Shown: in pieces, positions 35,318-46,491 of the stretch
How the letters are laid out: every line of letters begins with the position of its first letter
Position numbering within the stretch: the first letter of the stretch is position 1
Source of the DNA: Gonocerus acuteangulatus
Taxonomy: Eukaryota; Arthropoda; Insecta; Hemiptera; Coreidae
Direction of reading: 5' to 3'
DNA length: 64,000 nt
NCBI GenBank assembly: GCA_946811695.1
Contig: OX328127.1
Coordinates: forward strand, 52,406,774 to 52,470,773
The notes under the pieces: model-generated
The model's input: only the letters and a program-made list of their open reading frames with translations
Databases searched by the model: none
Told to the model about the DNA's origin: nothing
Translations under genes and position numbers: made by a program

Positions 35318-35500
35318 GGGTTTCCCCGTGGGCTGGTGGCTAAAGCCTTAGATTCTCATGCGGGAGGTGGTGGGTTCGATCCCCACCGGCCACAGAAATT
35401 TTCTCATCTCACGGCTCGTTGAGAAAATTCCTCGTTTCACCTTGGATGTCGGCGCTAATGGACGAGATGTCGATGCGCTGTAAACCAAAAAAAAACAAAA
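35318..35500 (+). repeat. tRNA-derived SINE, family B
   Basis: Head gtttccccgtgggctggtgg with box B gggttcgatcccc. The body has the gaaattttctc...gagaaaattcc inverted repeat, the tail is ggcgctaatggacgagatgt plus cgatgcgctgt, then an A-rich end. It is collinear with 10408. Confidence 0.8.
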
Positions 35501-35679
35501 AAAAAAAACACGAAAACTTCTGCAAATTATATGATGACTTGAGAGTTTTCTGGGATTTGATTATGCAAGTGTAAAGGATCAACCACTGTTTTTTTCTACC
35601 TGAATGATAACTCCAATATGAAATCCTCTTAATCCAGCGGCCCATCCGAATTCCCACACGAGAATATGTTAAATCTACA

Positions 35680-35870
35680 ATCCCCGAGTGGAGGCGGGGG
35701 CGTCCCCCCAACCTCATTGGATAGTCCCGGTCCTTCCTCGCATCCCATTGGCCAGGCTGGCTCTTTCCTAGCGTCCCATTGGCCATCGGATCTCACCATA
35801 ACCGGATTCTGGTTTTTACGACACGTCGTCGGCGGCGCCTCTGAGGGCGCCAACGGCACTCCGGAGTAAA
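35680..35870 (+). promoter_or_regulatory. GC-rich island with three CCAAT boxes (candidate)
   Basis: Within about 60 bp lie ctcattggatag, catcccattggcca and cgtcccattggcca (near 35718, 35745 and 35776), i.e. three ATTGG cores in the same orientation about 30 bp apart, in a locally GC-rich segment. CCAAT arrays are typical of promoters, including LTR promoters. No downstream gene was found. Frames through it on both strands look like by-products of composition. Confidence 0.3.
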
Positions 35871-36663
35871 AAAAAAGCCCCTAATGAACGGGGATCGAGC
35901 TGGCTATCTGCATCGGGGATCTCCTAGTGGGTCTCCGATAAACCATATAAGATGACTGGTGTTAAGACGGACCGCGGCCCTAACACCTTCTAGGAGAAAA
36001 ACTAATACAACAACTGAATGCCACGAGAGTCCATTCAGGTTTACAAGCTTGTTGCGGATTGTTTGGTTGTAGTCTCCATTTATGGATGTTGGCGTTGTTA
36101 TTTCCCTGCAGGTTTTACGGATGGAATTCAGATAACCTGCGACTCTTGAAATCTCTGACTCTACGAAATGCAGTGACTATAAAATCCAGCGCTGGACGGA
36201 CACAAATTCCTACAGTTCAGCTGTGGATTTCTTCACCACATCGTTTATTTAACTGGATGGTGATCTGCTCCAACAACAATAATAAAGTCACGGTAGGAAA
36301 AAACCATAGAGAATAGAATAATTATTAAATAATTTATTTTATTTGATTCTTGAGTTTCGCGACATTGGCGTCTAACTTATTTCATATATTAAATAATTGA
36401 TAATAAAATAATGCTATAATTCGACAAATAATAATAATAATCAATTTAATAATAAATAATATCAAACCGTAAATAAAATATGATGTCAAGGAATAGTTGG
36501 AATTCGGATAAGAGAAAAAACGTCAAATATTCAGAAAAACCTATATTTCGGACGATTCGGCAGGCTATTTGACAGCTTTCTTAAGCACTATAAGCCTGGG
36601 AACAATTATTCATGCTCACCTACGAGATATCGTGGTCTACCTTCATAACCTAGACATATATTG
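35871..36663. other. Intergenic, unassigned
   Basis: Around 35885-35945 is a ggggatcgagctggc / ggggatctcctagtgggtct segment that vaguely resembles an inverted tRNA T-arm, too weak to call. The 85-codon frame at 36059-36316 has no domain. Confidence 0.3.
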
Positions 36664-36696
36664 CTGAAGAAGGCTTCCAAAGAGCATGTGAAACGT
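36664..36696 (+). repeat. Retroelement-end-like motif, second copy
   Basis: ctgaagaaggcttccaaaga then gcatgtgaaacgttca, nearly the same as 2507-2540. It is probably the end of a degraded retroelement whose body I cannot identify. Confidence 0.4.
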
Positions 36697-37005
36697 TCAA
36701 AATATAATTTATTTTGAAAATGTAATGTTTTATCTTAACCGAATCCCTTGTCTTCTTTTCACCTCAATTGCTAACTATCTGCATATCATTCATAAATAAA
36801 ATAAAACTGTCGACAATAATTGTGAACTTAAAAATTTCGCCTTAAATTAAAATTTTGGGTTATGTGTTTATTACTATATTTTGTTGTACGTCTTTGTGGT
36901 CTGTTAGTACGTCAGTGTGGTAGCAATATGTGGACTACTCTCTAATACCAGTTCACTTAGGTTCAGCGGTGTCTATGTCGTCATCACAGCTTACAAGCTA
37001 TACAC

Positions 37006-39650
37006 TAGGGTGTCCCTTTTTTTTCAAAGTTTTGATTTTCAAATGCATAGGTCCTAATTTTGTTCATTCACTCCTAAAACACTCGAAAGTAAATGTTTAC
37101 CTTATTTGGAGTAGGATAACCCGTGCCGACTTCCATAAACGTGGTCATACAGTTTGAGTATGGTAATAGCTGCGCGCACTCGCTGTATTTATCAGTTGTT
37201 CTCTTGATTAACACATATTGTTTTACATTTAGAATATGAAAGTACAATTTAGAATCATTAAAAAAAATATTTTCTTAGTTGGTTACGTGAAATATCAAAT
37301 AACAGGTACAAAGTTACCATCTAACTCTCAAATTTTGGCAGTTATTGCTTTAACATTCGCGATTTTTTTAACAGACTCTCGTTGAGTGTATTATGTACTG
37401 GGAAAAAGCTAGAATCCCTACCAGAGCTATACCTAAATGTGTAAAACAACTTGTGGTTTTTCACCATGCTTGGAGAGAGTAGAAAAAAAAAACAAAACAA
37501 AAAAAAAAAAAAAAAAAAAACAAGCGCCGACAGGAGGGCTTTCAAAATAATTTTGACAATTTATTCGATAATCCACACGCAAATGCTTTGGAATGTATGA
37601 AAATAGAGGAAAATCAAATCATTTTAGAAAAACAAAGAGAACCAGGGCGTCAAGGATGGTTAGGAAGTGAAGACAAAACGTTAGACTTACAAGAAGAAAG
37701 AGCAAGACTGAGAAAATTAAAAGAAGAGAGAAAAATACATGAGCAAACGTGTTCTGAAAGTTTGTTATTATCTTTTACTACAGAACATTTTATACAAACG
37801 CAAGAACATCACGATCAACATACTAGCTCTGATGAATTGCTTGAGGAACCCTTGCCATCGACATCTCAAACGATTAGTTCTAGAATTACTACAACAAGGG
37901 GAAGGAAAGACTTCATCACGCATAAGCTAGTTGCAGGGGTTGGAGTCTGTAGTAGAAGCACTATATCTTAGCTGTGATTATTTACCAATAAAAAATCGTC
38001 TATTCAACGCATTCACACACAGAGTAGGAAATATAGAGCGGAATCTATAAAATCAAATTTTCAGAATAATATGCCCGAAACGGTGACCTTTCGCTGGGAT
38101 GGAAAATTATTACCTGGACTCGACGTGAGAAGTTGTAAAGGGGAACGCCTGCCAATTGTTATTTCATTTGAAGAAAAAGAACAACTTTTGGCTGTACCGA
38201 AACTGGAGAGCTCTTCTGGTCAAGATCAGCAAATGCTGTGGTTAACGCACTTTATGAATGGAACCTCGATGACGCAAGTACAAATAATGTGCTGTAATAT
38301 CACTGTTCCTAATACTGGACGATTGAAAACAGCTGAAGTACTTTTTGAACAAAAATTATACAGGGCCAACATTTTAGTAATACAACAATAGAAGAATTAT
38401 CGGGAACTGACTGAGCTATCTATTATTTTTTAGGAGAACATAAGGAGAAAATCATGAAAATCAGACCTCCTGGAGCAATTAATCAAGCAAGGTACATGGC
38501 TAGAGCTATTCCCGCTTTGAAAATATGTTGGTTCCAATCCCAGTTCAAATTATTTTTTTTTTTTATTTCATTATAAGGGCTCCGCAACTATGGCTATGAG
38601 CCCTATGAGTTCAAATTAACACCATCGATAAACCAGCTCTCCAGGACGTCAGTTTATTCGTTGTGGTTGTATATGTAAAACCGTGGCTTGGATTTATACT
38701 GGAGATATCACTAAATCAAGATTTCTACTTTCTAAAATGGCCTAAGAAATATGAAACTGTCGACAAAGTGATCTCCAAAGCAGCCCTGAGCAAATTTTGT
38801 CAACAGCTTTGGTATTTGTCTGAAGAAATTGCCTTTTTATTACTCTTTGAAGATGAAGTTGACGAACAAACCAAGAGTAACATTGTAGTGAACTTAAAAA
38901 AAATATAGTTTGTATGATTCAGGGAACTGATACATTCCATCGAATAAAGATATGTCTCAATAATTGTATGCTATGTGGGAATACATGGTTTTATTTCTTA
39001 GACGGTTTTCACGGAATTAATAATAATATTACTTTATTTATTGCCGCAGGAAAATCATTAAGTGATTTTGTGTCTGGAAATATCTCAAAACTATATTCTC
39101 GATTAAAAATTGATGAGAATTTTCTTCAGAACCCCATTTCTACGAGGGAAGAAGATGTTGCCTATTAAGAGGCAAAAAGAAAGGTTCTTTCTTTATGAGC
39201 AGTTAACGATACAACTGAAAGAGGTGTAAAACTTGTGTAAAATTTTCAGGGATTGATCACTGCAAAGGAAGAACAAAAACAATATTTTCTAGGCTCCGTG
39301 CAAGAGCACAGAAATCTGTATCCAGACTGTAAAAAAAGGACTTTTAAAAGGAAATGTCCTTGCTGGTCTGTAATTTTACGTTCTTTCAATAAATAATTAT
39401 GTATTTACGAACTTTCTTTTTTATTATTATTTTTATAAAAAGAAATATCTCATTTAATATAGCTACATAATGGAAGGGGTTAAAAACAGCTATTTTCAAC
39501 ATTTTCAGAGCCAAGTCGGCACGGGTTACTGTTGACGTAGAAAAATAAGATTTTTTATATAAGTAAGTCTACATAGTTTAAAAAGAATTAGACGGTATGC
39601 GTTTCGATATAGACAAAAAAAATTTGTTTGCCCATATAAGGGACACCCTA
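37006..39650 (+). mobile_element. hAT-type DNA transposon, 2645 bp
   Basis: The termini are TAGGGTGTCCCTT at 37006 and its complement ending at 39650, a perfect 13-bp TIR. They are flanked by a perfect 8-bp target-site duplication ctatacac (36998-37005 and 39651-39658). A subterminal inverted pair aacccgtgccgactt (about 37119) and aagtcggcacgggtt (about 39514) lies inside the TIRs. The 8-bp duplication points to the hAT group. The interior holds one broken transposase-like gene on the plus strand. Perfect ends suggest a fairly recent insertion even though the gene is damaged. Confidence 0.85.
37560..39240 (+). pseudogene. Broken transposase-like gene of the 37.0-kb transposon
   Basis: Open pieces lie at about 37588-37971, 38071-38391, 38663-38908 and 38914-39168, separated by stops and frameshifts. 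Recognisable signatures are FRWDGKLLPGLD and ERLPIVISFEEKEQLLAVPK, then TVPNTGRLKTAEVLFEQKL (compare D-TxxNTGRxxGACVLLExxL). Next, about 38450-38520, comes a PPGAINQARYMARAI segment, then LSKFCQQLWYLSEEIAFLLL. This order is familiar from uncharacterised DDE transposase-like proteins repeated in many invertebrate genomes. A poly(A) tract (37500-37520) precedes it. Dead as written. Confidence 0.65.
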
Positions 39651-39658
39651 CTATACAC

Positions 39659-41306
39659 ACTGTAATACATGCGTGTTCTTTTCTTCAATGTTAGAATCTA
39701 ACAATGACATTTAACTGAACTAAATAATTGTATAAATGTGGTAGTTCCCATTTCTCCATTTACAATATGGGATATCATAATTCTGCATCCTTCTGAGCAG
39801 CCAAGCTTTATGTTGTGGTGGGGAAAATGGGCTCAGCAATGATATATCTCTTTTGATAATATTTTTCACAAAAATGATATTTTAAAATAAATAAATTTAG
39901 TAAGCTATATAATGGTCCTAATGACCCTAGCAGCCAAAGCATCTAAATAAAAAAAAACAAAAAAACAATATACTACTGGACACTGCATTAGTCTTTGCTC
40001 ACTATTAAGTATAAAATATCACATTGTTCCCTGTATGTTAATTATATCACAGCTATCATTCAATGCAACTACCAAAACCTGTAGTTATTATTATTAGTTT
40101 TTAAATTGATATTAATTATTTGTTTTTTGTTTTTTTTTTCTTAGCATGTTAATCTCTTTGCCAGCGGAGCGCTTGTAGCAGTTAGAGTTTTTTCATCTTT
40201 GGACTAGCTTACAAAAAGTCATGGATGTTTAGGAAGGGTATCAACCTATATATGGTCGAGCACTATTGGCCTAGATGCAGATCCGCCGTTAAAAAGAATG
40301 AAATAATATAATTAAGTGAGAGATAAATCATGACTATCCGGACATCTAATAGGACAATAACTGCGTAGGAACTTCTTTGTTAGGGTTTGTTCATGTAAAA
40401 AATGCGTAATACTATTAAATTACAGCAAACCACATTCTCAGCATTCATTCATTGCCAGATTGTCATATACCCTTCCATCAATATTTATAATATATTAAAT
40501 CATCCAAAAATAAATGTCGAACACCAATTTCGGGAGACAGTAATTTTCATAAATCTTCCCAGTGTGCCCTAGGGACATGAATTAACTAACTGAATATTTT
40601 CTGCGCATCTAGAACCTAGTGTTGTTTTCAGCTCATTCTAAAGGTTATATTTAGTTTAGACAGAAGATAGAAATAAATGTTGTTTTTATAAGTTTTTTAC
40701 CTAAGGTTTAGTGAGAATAACATATCCAGAAGACAATTAAAATCTTATATCTGAAAGATAGTATTGGAATTTATATATTCATATTTTACTTACTTATACA
40801 TTCAACTAAATTAGTCAATCAAGGGACTGTAAAACGTTGTTCTCCTTTCAGAACATATGTAGATTCATCGTGGTTATAAACTTATCTACATGTGATTGGG
40901 AAAAATGAACAATACAATAGTAGTTAAAACCATCTATCTAGATTTAACCAATACTTTTTGTGCGTACATATAAAACCAATTAGCAAGGAACGGCTAATTG
41001 AACTCTTATTAAGTTATTACATAGATTTGTACACGTCTTAAATTATCTTATATTTGAAATATGATAAACTATATAAAACATTGTTGTACTTACAGAAAAG
41101 ATGGTCAAGGATACAGAAAATTTTTTTAATTCTATTTTTAATAACTTTAGGAAATACATGGTTCATCTTGTATGACTTTCTGACGCATATAAATATAATA
41201 ATATAATGAAATTACCCTTAACTAAAATGTAGACATCATCAAATTAGGCCAAAAAACAATTAAAACAGTTCACACTTAAACATTATTTATTTACTCCCTT
41301 TTCTAC
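39659..41306. other. Intergenic; includes a degenerate SINE-B copy
   Basis: AT-rich DNA with no gene. At 40140-40300 a sequence ending cactattggcctagatgcag then atccgccgtt resembles the SINE-B tail (cgctaatgacctagatgtag). Its head (gccagcggagcgcttgtagc) is too decayed for a clear box B. Confidence 0.4.
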
Positions 41307-41467
41307 ACGTTTCACCCTTTTGAGATGCCTCTTCAGGGGAGAATATTGTAAATAAAAAGACATTGCCAAACTTGTGGAGGAAGTGTACCTACTGGAAGTT
41401 AAGGCTGTAGGTCTTATTATTTACAAGATTTTTCCCTGAAGAGGACCCACAAAGCTGAGAACATGCA
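41307..41467. repeat. Pair of inverted retroelement-end-like motifs
   Basis: The minus strand at 41307-41336 has CTGAAGAGGCATCTC...GGGTGAAACGT. The plus strand at about 41432-41467 has a weaker ccctgaagaggaccc...gctgagaacatg. Both resemble the motif at 2507 and 36664. Confidence 0.35.
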
Positions 41468-41678
41468 GGAATGAGTGTAAATGAATATTGTCAAAGTGGG
41501 TAGTGAAGCTTTATCGACCTTCTGTCCATTCCGATAATTCCCAAGTAGTATAACTGTTTTAGCACTTTCCTCCGAAGGAAAGTAGCTATTGAGGTTGCAC
41601 TCATGACGGAATTTTTTAAAAATTTCTTCAAATGTTTATCAATCCTACCTAGTAGAGACCGAAAATGACCCCCTCAAA

Positions 41679-41741
<63 letters not shown>

Positions 41742-41746
<5 letters not shown>

Positions 41747-42373
41747 GGGTTAATTAATTGTCTGTATATTGGGTCAGAAGGTCCCAACAAAGAATAAATA
41801 AATAATGGGCGTGTTCATAAAATAATAAATATATTCCTCTTGAATAAATAAAATGATAAAATTAAACTTCAATAAATAAATAAAATGACACTGTCAATTA
41901 ATAATTGTTCATAAATAAAAAGTGTTCATAAATTAGAATCATAGTTATCGGAGTTCAATAGTACGGTATGACGTCACTGGAGATGATGTGCGGATCTCCA
42001 TGCGGAGAGTTGGTAGCCAGGAGCTTGGATCTCGCTGGTACTGCTTGAACTGAGAAGGTAACCTAGGGTTATCGCAAGCTGCCTTAAATCTAGTAAAAAG
42101 TTCAGTACTTGCGGATAAATCCTAGTGCACCGAGATGTTGGGCTGGTTTTGGTGGATCTCTCGGAGCAGCCAGCAGGATACAAATTGCTAGGAGAACGAC
42201 ACTTGGCTTAAACTGCTGAGATGCCGAATCCTCCGGTTATCTGCTCACTATCTGGATACTAACTCCTTAACTCTAACGGTAAAAATTATTCCCGCGGGAA
42301 AGCTCCATTAAAACTTTAGTGCAGCGGGCTTTTCTCCCGCGGAAAAATATAATTTAAAACAAGCTCCGCTACA
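41742..42373 (-). repeat. 3' LTR of the Gypsy element
   Basis: 632 bp, starting TG and ending CA on the element strand, identical to the other LTR except for one base seen by eye. The 69-codon frame inside is a shadow present in both LTRs. Confidence 0.95.
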
Positions 42374-43616
42374 GCACTCCCCCCCTAGTGACGGAGTCAC
42401 TGAAGCTAAGTCTGCGCGGGGGTTTCACTAGACGCCCTGTCCTGGTCCGGTATGAAGGTTTTACATGCGGAGGTGCGTTTACTTCTGGTCGTTGGTTCGG
42501 CTGGATGGACGTCTCCAACTTTGATGCAGGTGCGTGAGGTGGTTTCGGAGGCTTCGATGGGTCCATCCTTTCCGGGTTGTCTTCCTCGAGGAGATAAGCC
42601 GGCTTGACGCGGTCGACAGAGACGTTTACTTCCCTGTCACCAACCAGCAGGGTGAAGATCTTTTCTCCTCTTTTCTGAACCTTGTGCGGTCCTGTATACG
42701 GTGGTACGAGAGGTTTACGAATGGCATCTTCTCGTAGGAAAACATGCGTGCAGGTGTCTAGCTCTTTATGCCGGAATGTCTTCTTGTTTGAGGCTCGGGG
42801 CTCCGCTGGCTTTAAACGGCGTAAATCTTCCTTCAGTGATTGAAGTGCTGCATGAGGTTCCTGAGTTTCTGGGGCTCCGAGGAAATCGCCTGGTAGTCGG
42901 AGAGGGCTGCCGTACACTGCCTCATCTACGCTACCGCTCATGTCCTCTCGGAACACTGACCTTAGTCCAAGCAGGACTGTGGGTAGGACACGTTTCCACC
43001 TGGTCGATGAGAGGTGTGCCATCAAGGCAGCTTTAAGGCTGCGGTGCCACCGTTCGACGCATCCATTACTCTGCGGGTGGTAAGACGTAGTCCGTAACTT
43101 GGTGATGCCCAGGAGTGCACTCAATCGAAGGAACAGTTCTGCCTCAAACTGCCTGCCCTGATCGGTGGTAATCCTTTGAGGTGTTCCAAAACGTGCGATC
43201 CATGCGCTGTAGAAAGTTTCGGCGACAGTTGTTGCCGTTATGTCGGAGATCGGAACTGCCTCAGGCCAGCGCGTCGTGCGGTCCACCATTGTGAGGAGAT
43301 AACGCATGCCCTCGGATGGTAGCAGAGGTCCTACAATGTCTAAGTGGACATGATAGAACCGATCTGCGGGTTTGAAAGTTCCGAGGGGTGCGGCTGTGTG
43401 TCGTTGCACCTTGGCTCTTTGGCACGGAATACAAGCTCTCGCCCATTTGCCCAGGTCTGTGTTCATGTCAGGCCAGAAATATCGCTGCGTAACGAGTTTT
43501 CGTGTCGCCCTAACTCCTGGATGGCTGAGACCATGAAGCCTTTCATATGTAGAGCGACGATATCCTGGTGGAACGTAGGGACGGGCATTATCTTTAGACG
43601 TCTCGCAGAGAAGCAA
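42369..43616 (-). pseudogene. Gypsy integrase
   Basis: Open for 415 codons. The HHCC zinc-binding region (LHGLSHPG..., CIPCQRAK) is followed by the DDE core: [17 protein letters not shown], and [12 protein letters not shown] with 35-residue-type spacing. C-terminal is a GPY/F-like segment (PYTGPHKV) and a proline-rich tail ([10 protein letters not shown]) ending at the 3' LTR. It is intact as a domain but detached from RT by the frame change near 43600-43640. Confidence 0.9.
42377..42386 (-). other. Polypurine tract
   Basis: AGGGGGGGAG lies three bases before the 3' LTR on the minus strand, the expected place for plus-strand DNA priming. It also encodes the last residues of integrase. Confidence 0.75.
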
Positions 43617-45075
43617 CTTGTCACTACCAGGTATAGGAAAAAGCTTGAGTTGGATGCTCGGGTTCTTCTTGAGGGTCTCTCAGGGAAGTCTTCCATGTTA
43701 GAAGGCAAATCAACTTCCTCTATTCGGGATAGAGCGTCAGCCACGATGTTGTCACTGCCAGGTTGGAAACGGATGTCGGTTGTAAACTGGCTAATTAAAT
43801 TAAGATGGCGTATTCGACGGGGCGATGCCGTTTCCGACCGCTGGGAGAAGGCATGAGTTATGGGTTTGTGGTCGGTGACTATGAAGAAATTGAGTCCTTC
43901 GATGAGAGGTCGGAAATGCTTTATGGCCTCATAGATAGCGAGAAGTTCGCGGTCATAGGTTGAGTAATTCCTCTGAGTTTGAGACAGAGATTTCGAGAAG
44001 AAACCTAATGGTCGCCATTCACCCTCTTTCCTCTGTTGAAGGACTGCACCTATACCATGATCTGAAGCATCGCAAACTAAAGAAAGCTCGCCGGTAGCCG
44101 ATGGGTGTGCTAGCTTTGCCGCTTCTGCTAGGCTCAGCTTGCTCTTCTCGAAGGCTTCGGCGGTCTCGGGTGTCCAAACGATTGGCGTCTTATCTCGCTT
44201 CTTGGCGTTATGCAGGAGTTGGTTTAGAGGCGCCTGGGTATGTGCGGCATGAGGTAAGCTCTTCCTATAAAAGTTTAGCATACCCAGAAAACGCCTGAGT
44301 TGGCAGATGGTTTCGGGGCGAGGAAAGTCTTTGATAGCCTGCACTTTGTTTGAAAGTGGGTAAATTCCTTGAGTGTCGACCTTATATCCGAGAAAGTCCA
44401 CCTCTCGCTGACCAAAGATGCACTTTCCGACGTTTAGTGACAGGTTGAATTCGTCCAAACGCTTAAAGATTTCTCGTAGATGGTTCTCGTGTTCCTCGGG
44501 AGTTGTAGAAGCCACCAGGAAATCATCCAAGTACGGGAAGACGAATGGGAGATCTCGGAGCATAGAATCTACGAATCGCTGCCAGGTCTGCGCGGCGTTC
44601 TTCAGGCCGAAAGTCATCCGCAAAAACTCGAACAGGCCAAAAGGAGTAATCACCGCTGTCTTTTCTACGTCCTGAGAAGCAATAGGTATGTGGTGATAGG
44701 CGTGTTTGATGTCCAGAGTACTGAAAATGGATTTCCCATCGAGACGTGTGGTAAAATCCATTAAGTTGGGCACAGCGTACCTGTCTGGGATGGTTAGGTC
44801 GTTTAAACGTCGGTAATCGCCACATACTCGGAGACTGCCATCCTTCTTGGTGACGACATGAAGCGGGCTTGACCAGGAGCTTTTCGACGGTCGACAGATG
44901 CCTTCATTAATCATCCGTTGGAACTCCTCCTTTACGACGGAGTACTTCTCAGGAGGAAGGCGTCTGGACTTGCTGCTAACCGGGTGGCCTTTAGTCTCGA
45001 TCTGGTGCTCGACAATGTCTCTAGGAGGTCCACGAAGAGGAGTAGGCCTTGTGATGCCTGGAAACTCTCGAAGGA
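43463..45075 (-). pseudogene. Gypsy reverse transcriptase and RNase H
   Basis: The pol frame is open from about 45075-45150, overlapping the protease frame and offset by -1, to 43463. RT shows SPLHVVTKKDGSLRVCGDYR, the catalytic Asp in FSTLDIKHAYH, FGLFEFLRMTFGLKNA, and YLDD in FPYLDDFLVAS. RNase H shows LVCDASDHGIGAVLQ, YDRELLAIYEAIKHF and VTDHKPI. The last 40 or so residues are out of frame past a shift near 43600-43640, where integrase continues in another frame. The -1 offset to protease could be programmed or a lesion. Confidence 0.9.
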
Positions 45076-45726
45076 GATGGGCGTAGGGACAACTGCCGGA
45101 ATCGTGGAGATCGAAGGCACTGAGACTGTGGAGACCTTTCCGTCGGATTTGAGGCCTGTGTTTTGATCCTTGATCTGCATGCGCCGTATATCAACGGAGA
45201 GACCGTGGTGAAAAAGGAAGTCCGCTCCAAGGATTGGACGTCTGACATCTGCCATGACGAAAGTCCAAGGGTATACGCGTCGGAGACCAATGTCTAGGCG
45301 TAGGGTTCTCTCGCCGTAGGTTGGGATAGGGGTGTTATTCGCGGCAACAAGGGTGTATTCAGAAGCCTCCCGATGCTTGCGGGGATCGCGAGGCAGAATG
45401 GAGATGGAAGCACCAGTGTCCACAAGGAACCTCAGTCCTGTCCGTTTGTCAAGTATGAACAGGCGGCGTTGTGGGTGGGCTTCAACGGTTGCCGCTTGTT
45501 CCGTTGGCCCCTTTAAAAATCCTCCTTCTCCTGAGATTTCCAGTCGCAAGGCGGTGTGCATTTCCTGGCCCTGCTCCTGAATTTCCTGTGGAAAAAGCAA
45601 AGACGTAGCGAAAACTGCGTCTGCTTGCAAGAACCATAGCGTGGGGTTTGAATTTATAAAATCCGGGTAGACGCGACGTGGGGCCTCCGAAGGCAGATAT
45701 GTCCGGCTTGACTTGCTCCTACTCAT
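44932..45726 (-). pseudogene. Gypsy gag remnant fused to protease
   Basis: The probable start is the Met at 45726; an in-frame Met at 45789 would overlap the primer site. The first 40 or so residues look like a Gypsy gag N-terminus (NPTLWFLQADAVF), then the reading passes directly into spacer and an aspartic protease (FLVDTGASISILP, catalytic DTGAS; flap-side segment; ILGADFLFHHGL). Capsid and zinc knuckle are absent, an in-frame internal deletion inferred at several hundred codons from the usual family length. The frame stops at 44932 after entering the RT region out of frame. Confidence 0.85.
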
Positions 45727-45776
45727 CTGGCATGCTGACAATTTATTTAAAAAAAAAACCAAAACAATAAACACTA

Positions 45777-45788
45777 TCGGGGTCACCA
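45777..45788 (-). other. Primer-binding site, tRNA-Trp type
   Basis: TGGTGACCCCGA begins two bases inside the 5' LTR on the minus strand. It is complementary to the 3' end of eukaryotic tRNA-Trp (TCGGGGTCA plus CCA); the match ends after 12 bases. Confidence 0.7.
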
Positions 45789-45790
45789 CT

Positions 45791-46418
45791 TGTTGGGGTT
45801 AATTAATTGTCTGTATATTGGGTCAGAAGGTCCCAACAAAGAATAAATAAATAATGGGCGTGTTCATAAAATAATAAATATATTCCTCTTGAATAAATAA
45901 AATGATACAATTAAACTTCAATAAATAAATAAAATGACACTGTCAATTAATAATTGTTCATAAATAAAAAGTGTTCATAAATTAGAATCATAGTTATCGG
46001 AGTTCAATAGTACGGTATGACGTCACTGGAGATGATGTGCGGATCTCCATGCGGAGAGTTGGTAGCCAGGAGCTTGGATCTCGCTGGTACTGCTTGAACT
46101 GAGAAGGTAACCTAGGGTTATCGCAAGCTGCCTTAAATCTAGTAAAAAGTTCAGTACTTGCGGATAAATCCTAGTGCACCGAGATGTTGGGCTGGTTTTG
46201 GTGGATCTCTCGGAGCAGCCAGCAGGATACAAATTGCTAGGAGAACGACACTTGGCTTAAACTGCTGAGATGCCGAATCCTCCGGTTATCTGCTCACTAT
46301 CTGGATACTAACTCCTTAACTCTAACGGTAAAAATTATTCCCGCGGGAAAGCTCCATTAAAACTTTAGTGCAGCGGGCTTTTCTCCCGCGGAAAAATATA
46401 ATTTAAAACAAGCTCCGC

Positions 46419-46422
<4 letters not shown>
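45791..46422 (-). repeat. 5' LTR of the Gypsy element
   Basis: 632 bp; TGTAGCGG...CCAACA on the minus strand. The promoter should lie here; no clear TATA element was assigned. Confidence 0.95.

Positions 46423-46491
<69 letters not shown>

Larger units (their letters stand above)
41742..46422 (-). mobile_element. Gypsy/Ty3 LTR retrotransposon, 4681 bp, gag-deleted
   Basis: Transcribed on the minus strand: 5' LTR (45791-46422), tRNA-Trp-type primer site, remnant gag, protease, RT-RNase H, integrase, polypurine tract, 3' LTR (41742-42373). The order PR-RT-RH-IN and the motifs place it in Ty3/Gypsy (Metaviridae). The LTRs are 632 bp each and differ at one position that I could see (41859 a versus 45908 c), so insertion is recent. 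It sits in an (AT)n tract; a tata duplication (41738-41741, 46423-46426) is plausible but ambiguous. Two frame changes and loss of most of gag make it non-autonomous. Confidence 0.95.

Noticed and set aside
35409..35786. 125-codon minus-strand ORF over the CCAAT island
   Set aside because: It starts in GC-rich direct repeats and runs into a SINE; repeated MANGTLG/MGQWDAR-like residues reflect the nucleotide repeats.
42534..45580. Plus-strand open frames across the Gypsy element
   Set aside because: All are antisense shadows of protease, RT, RNase H and integrase frames.
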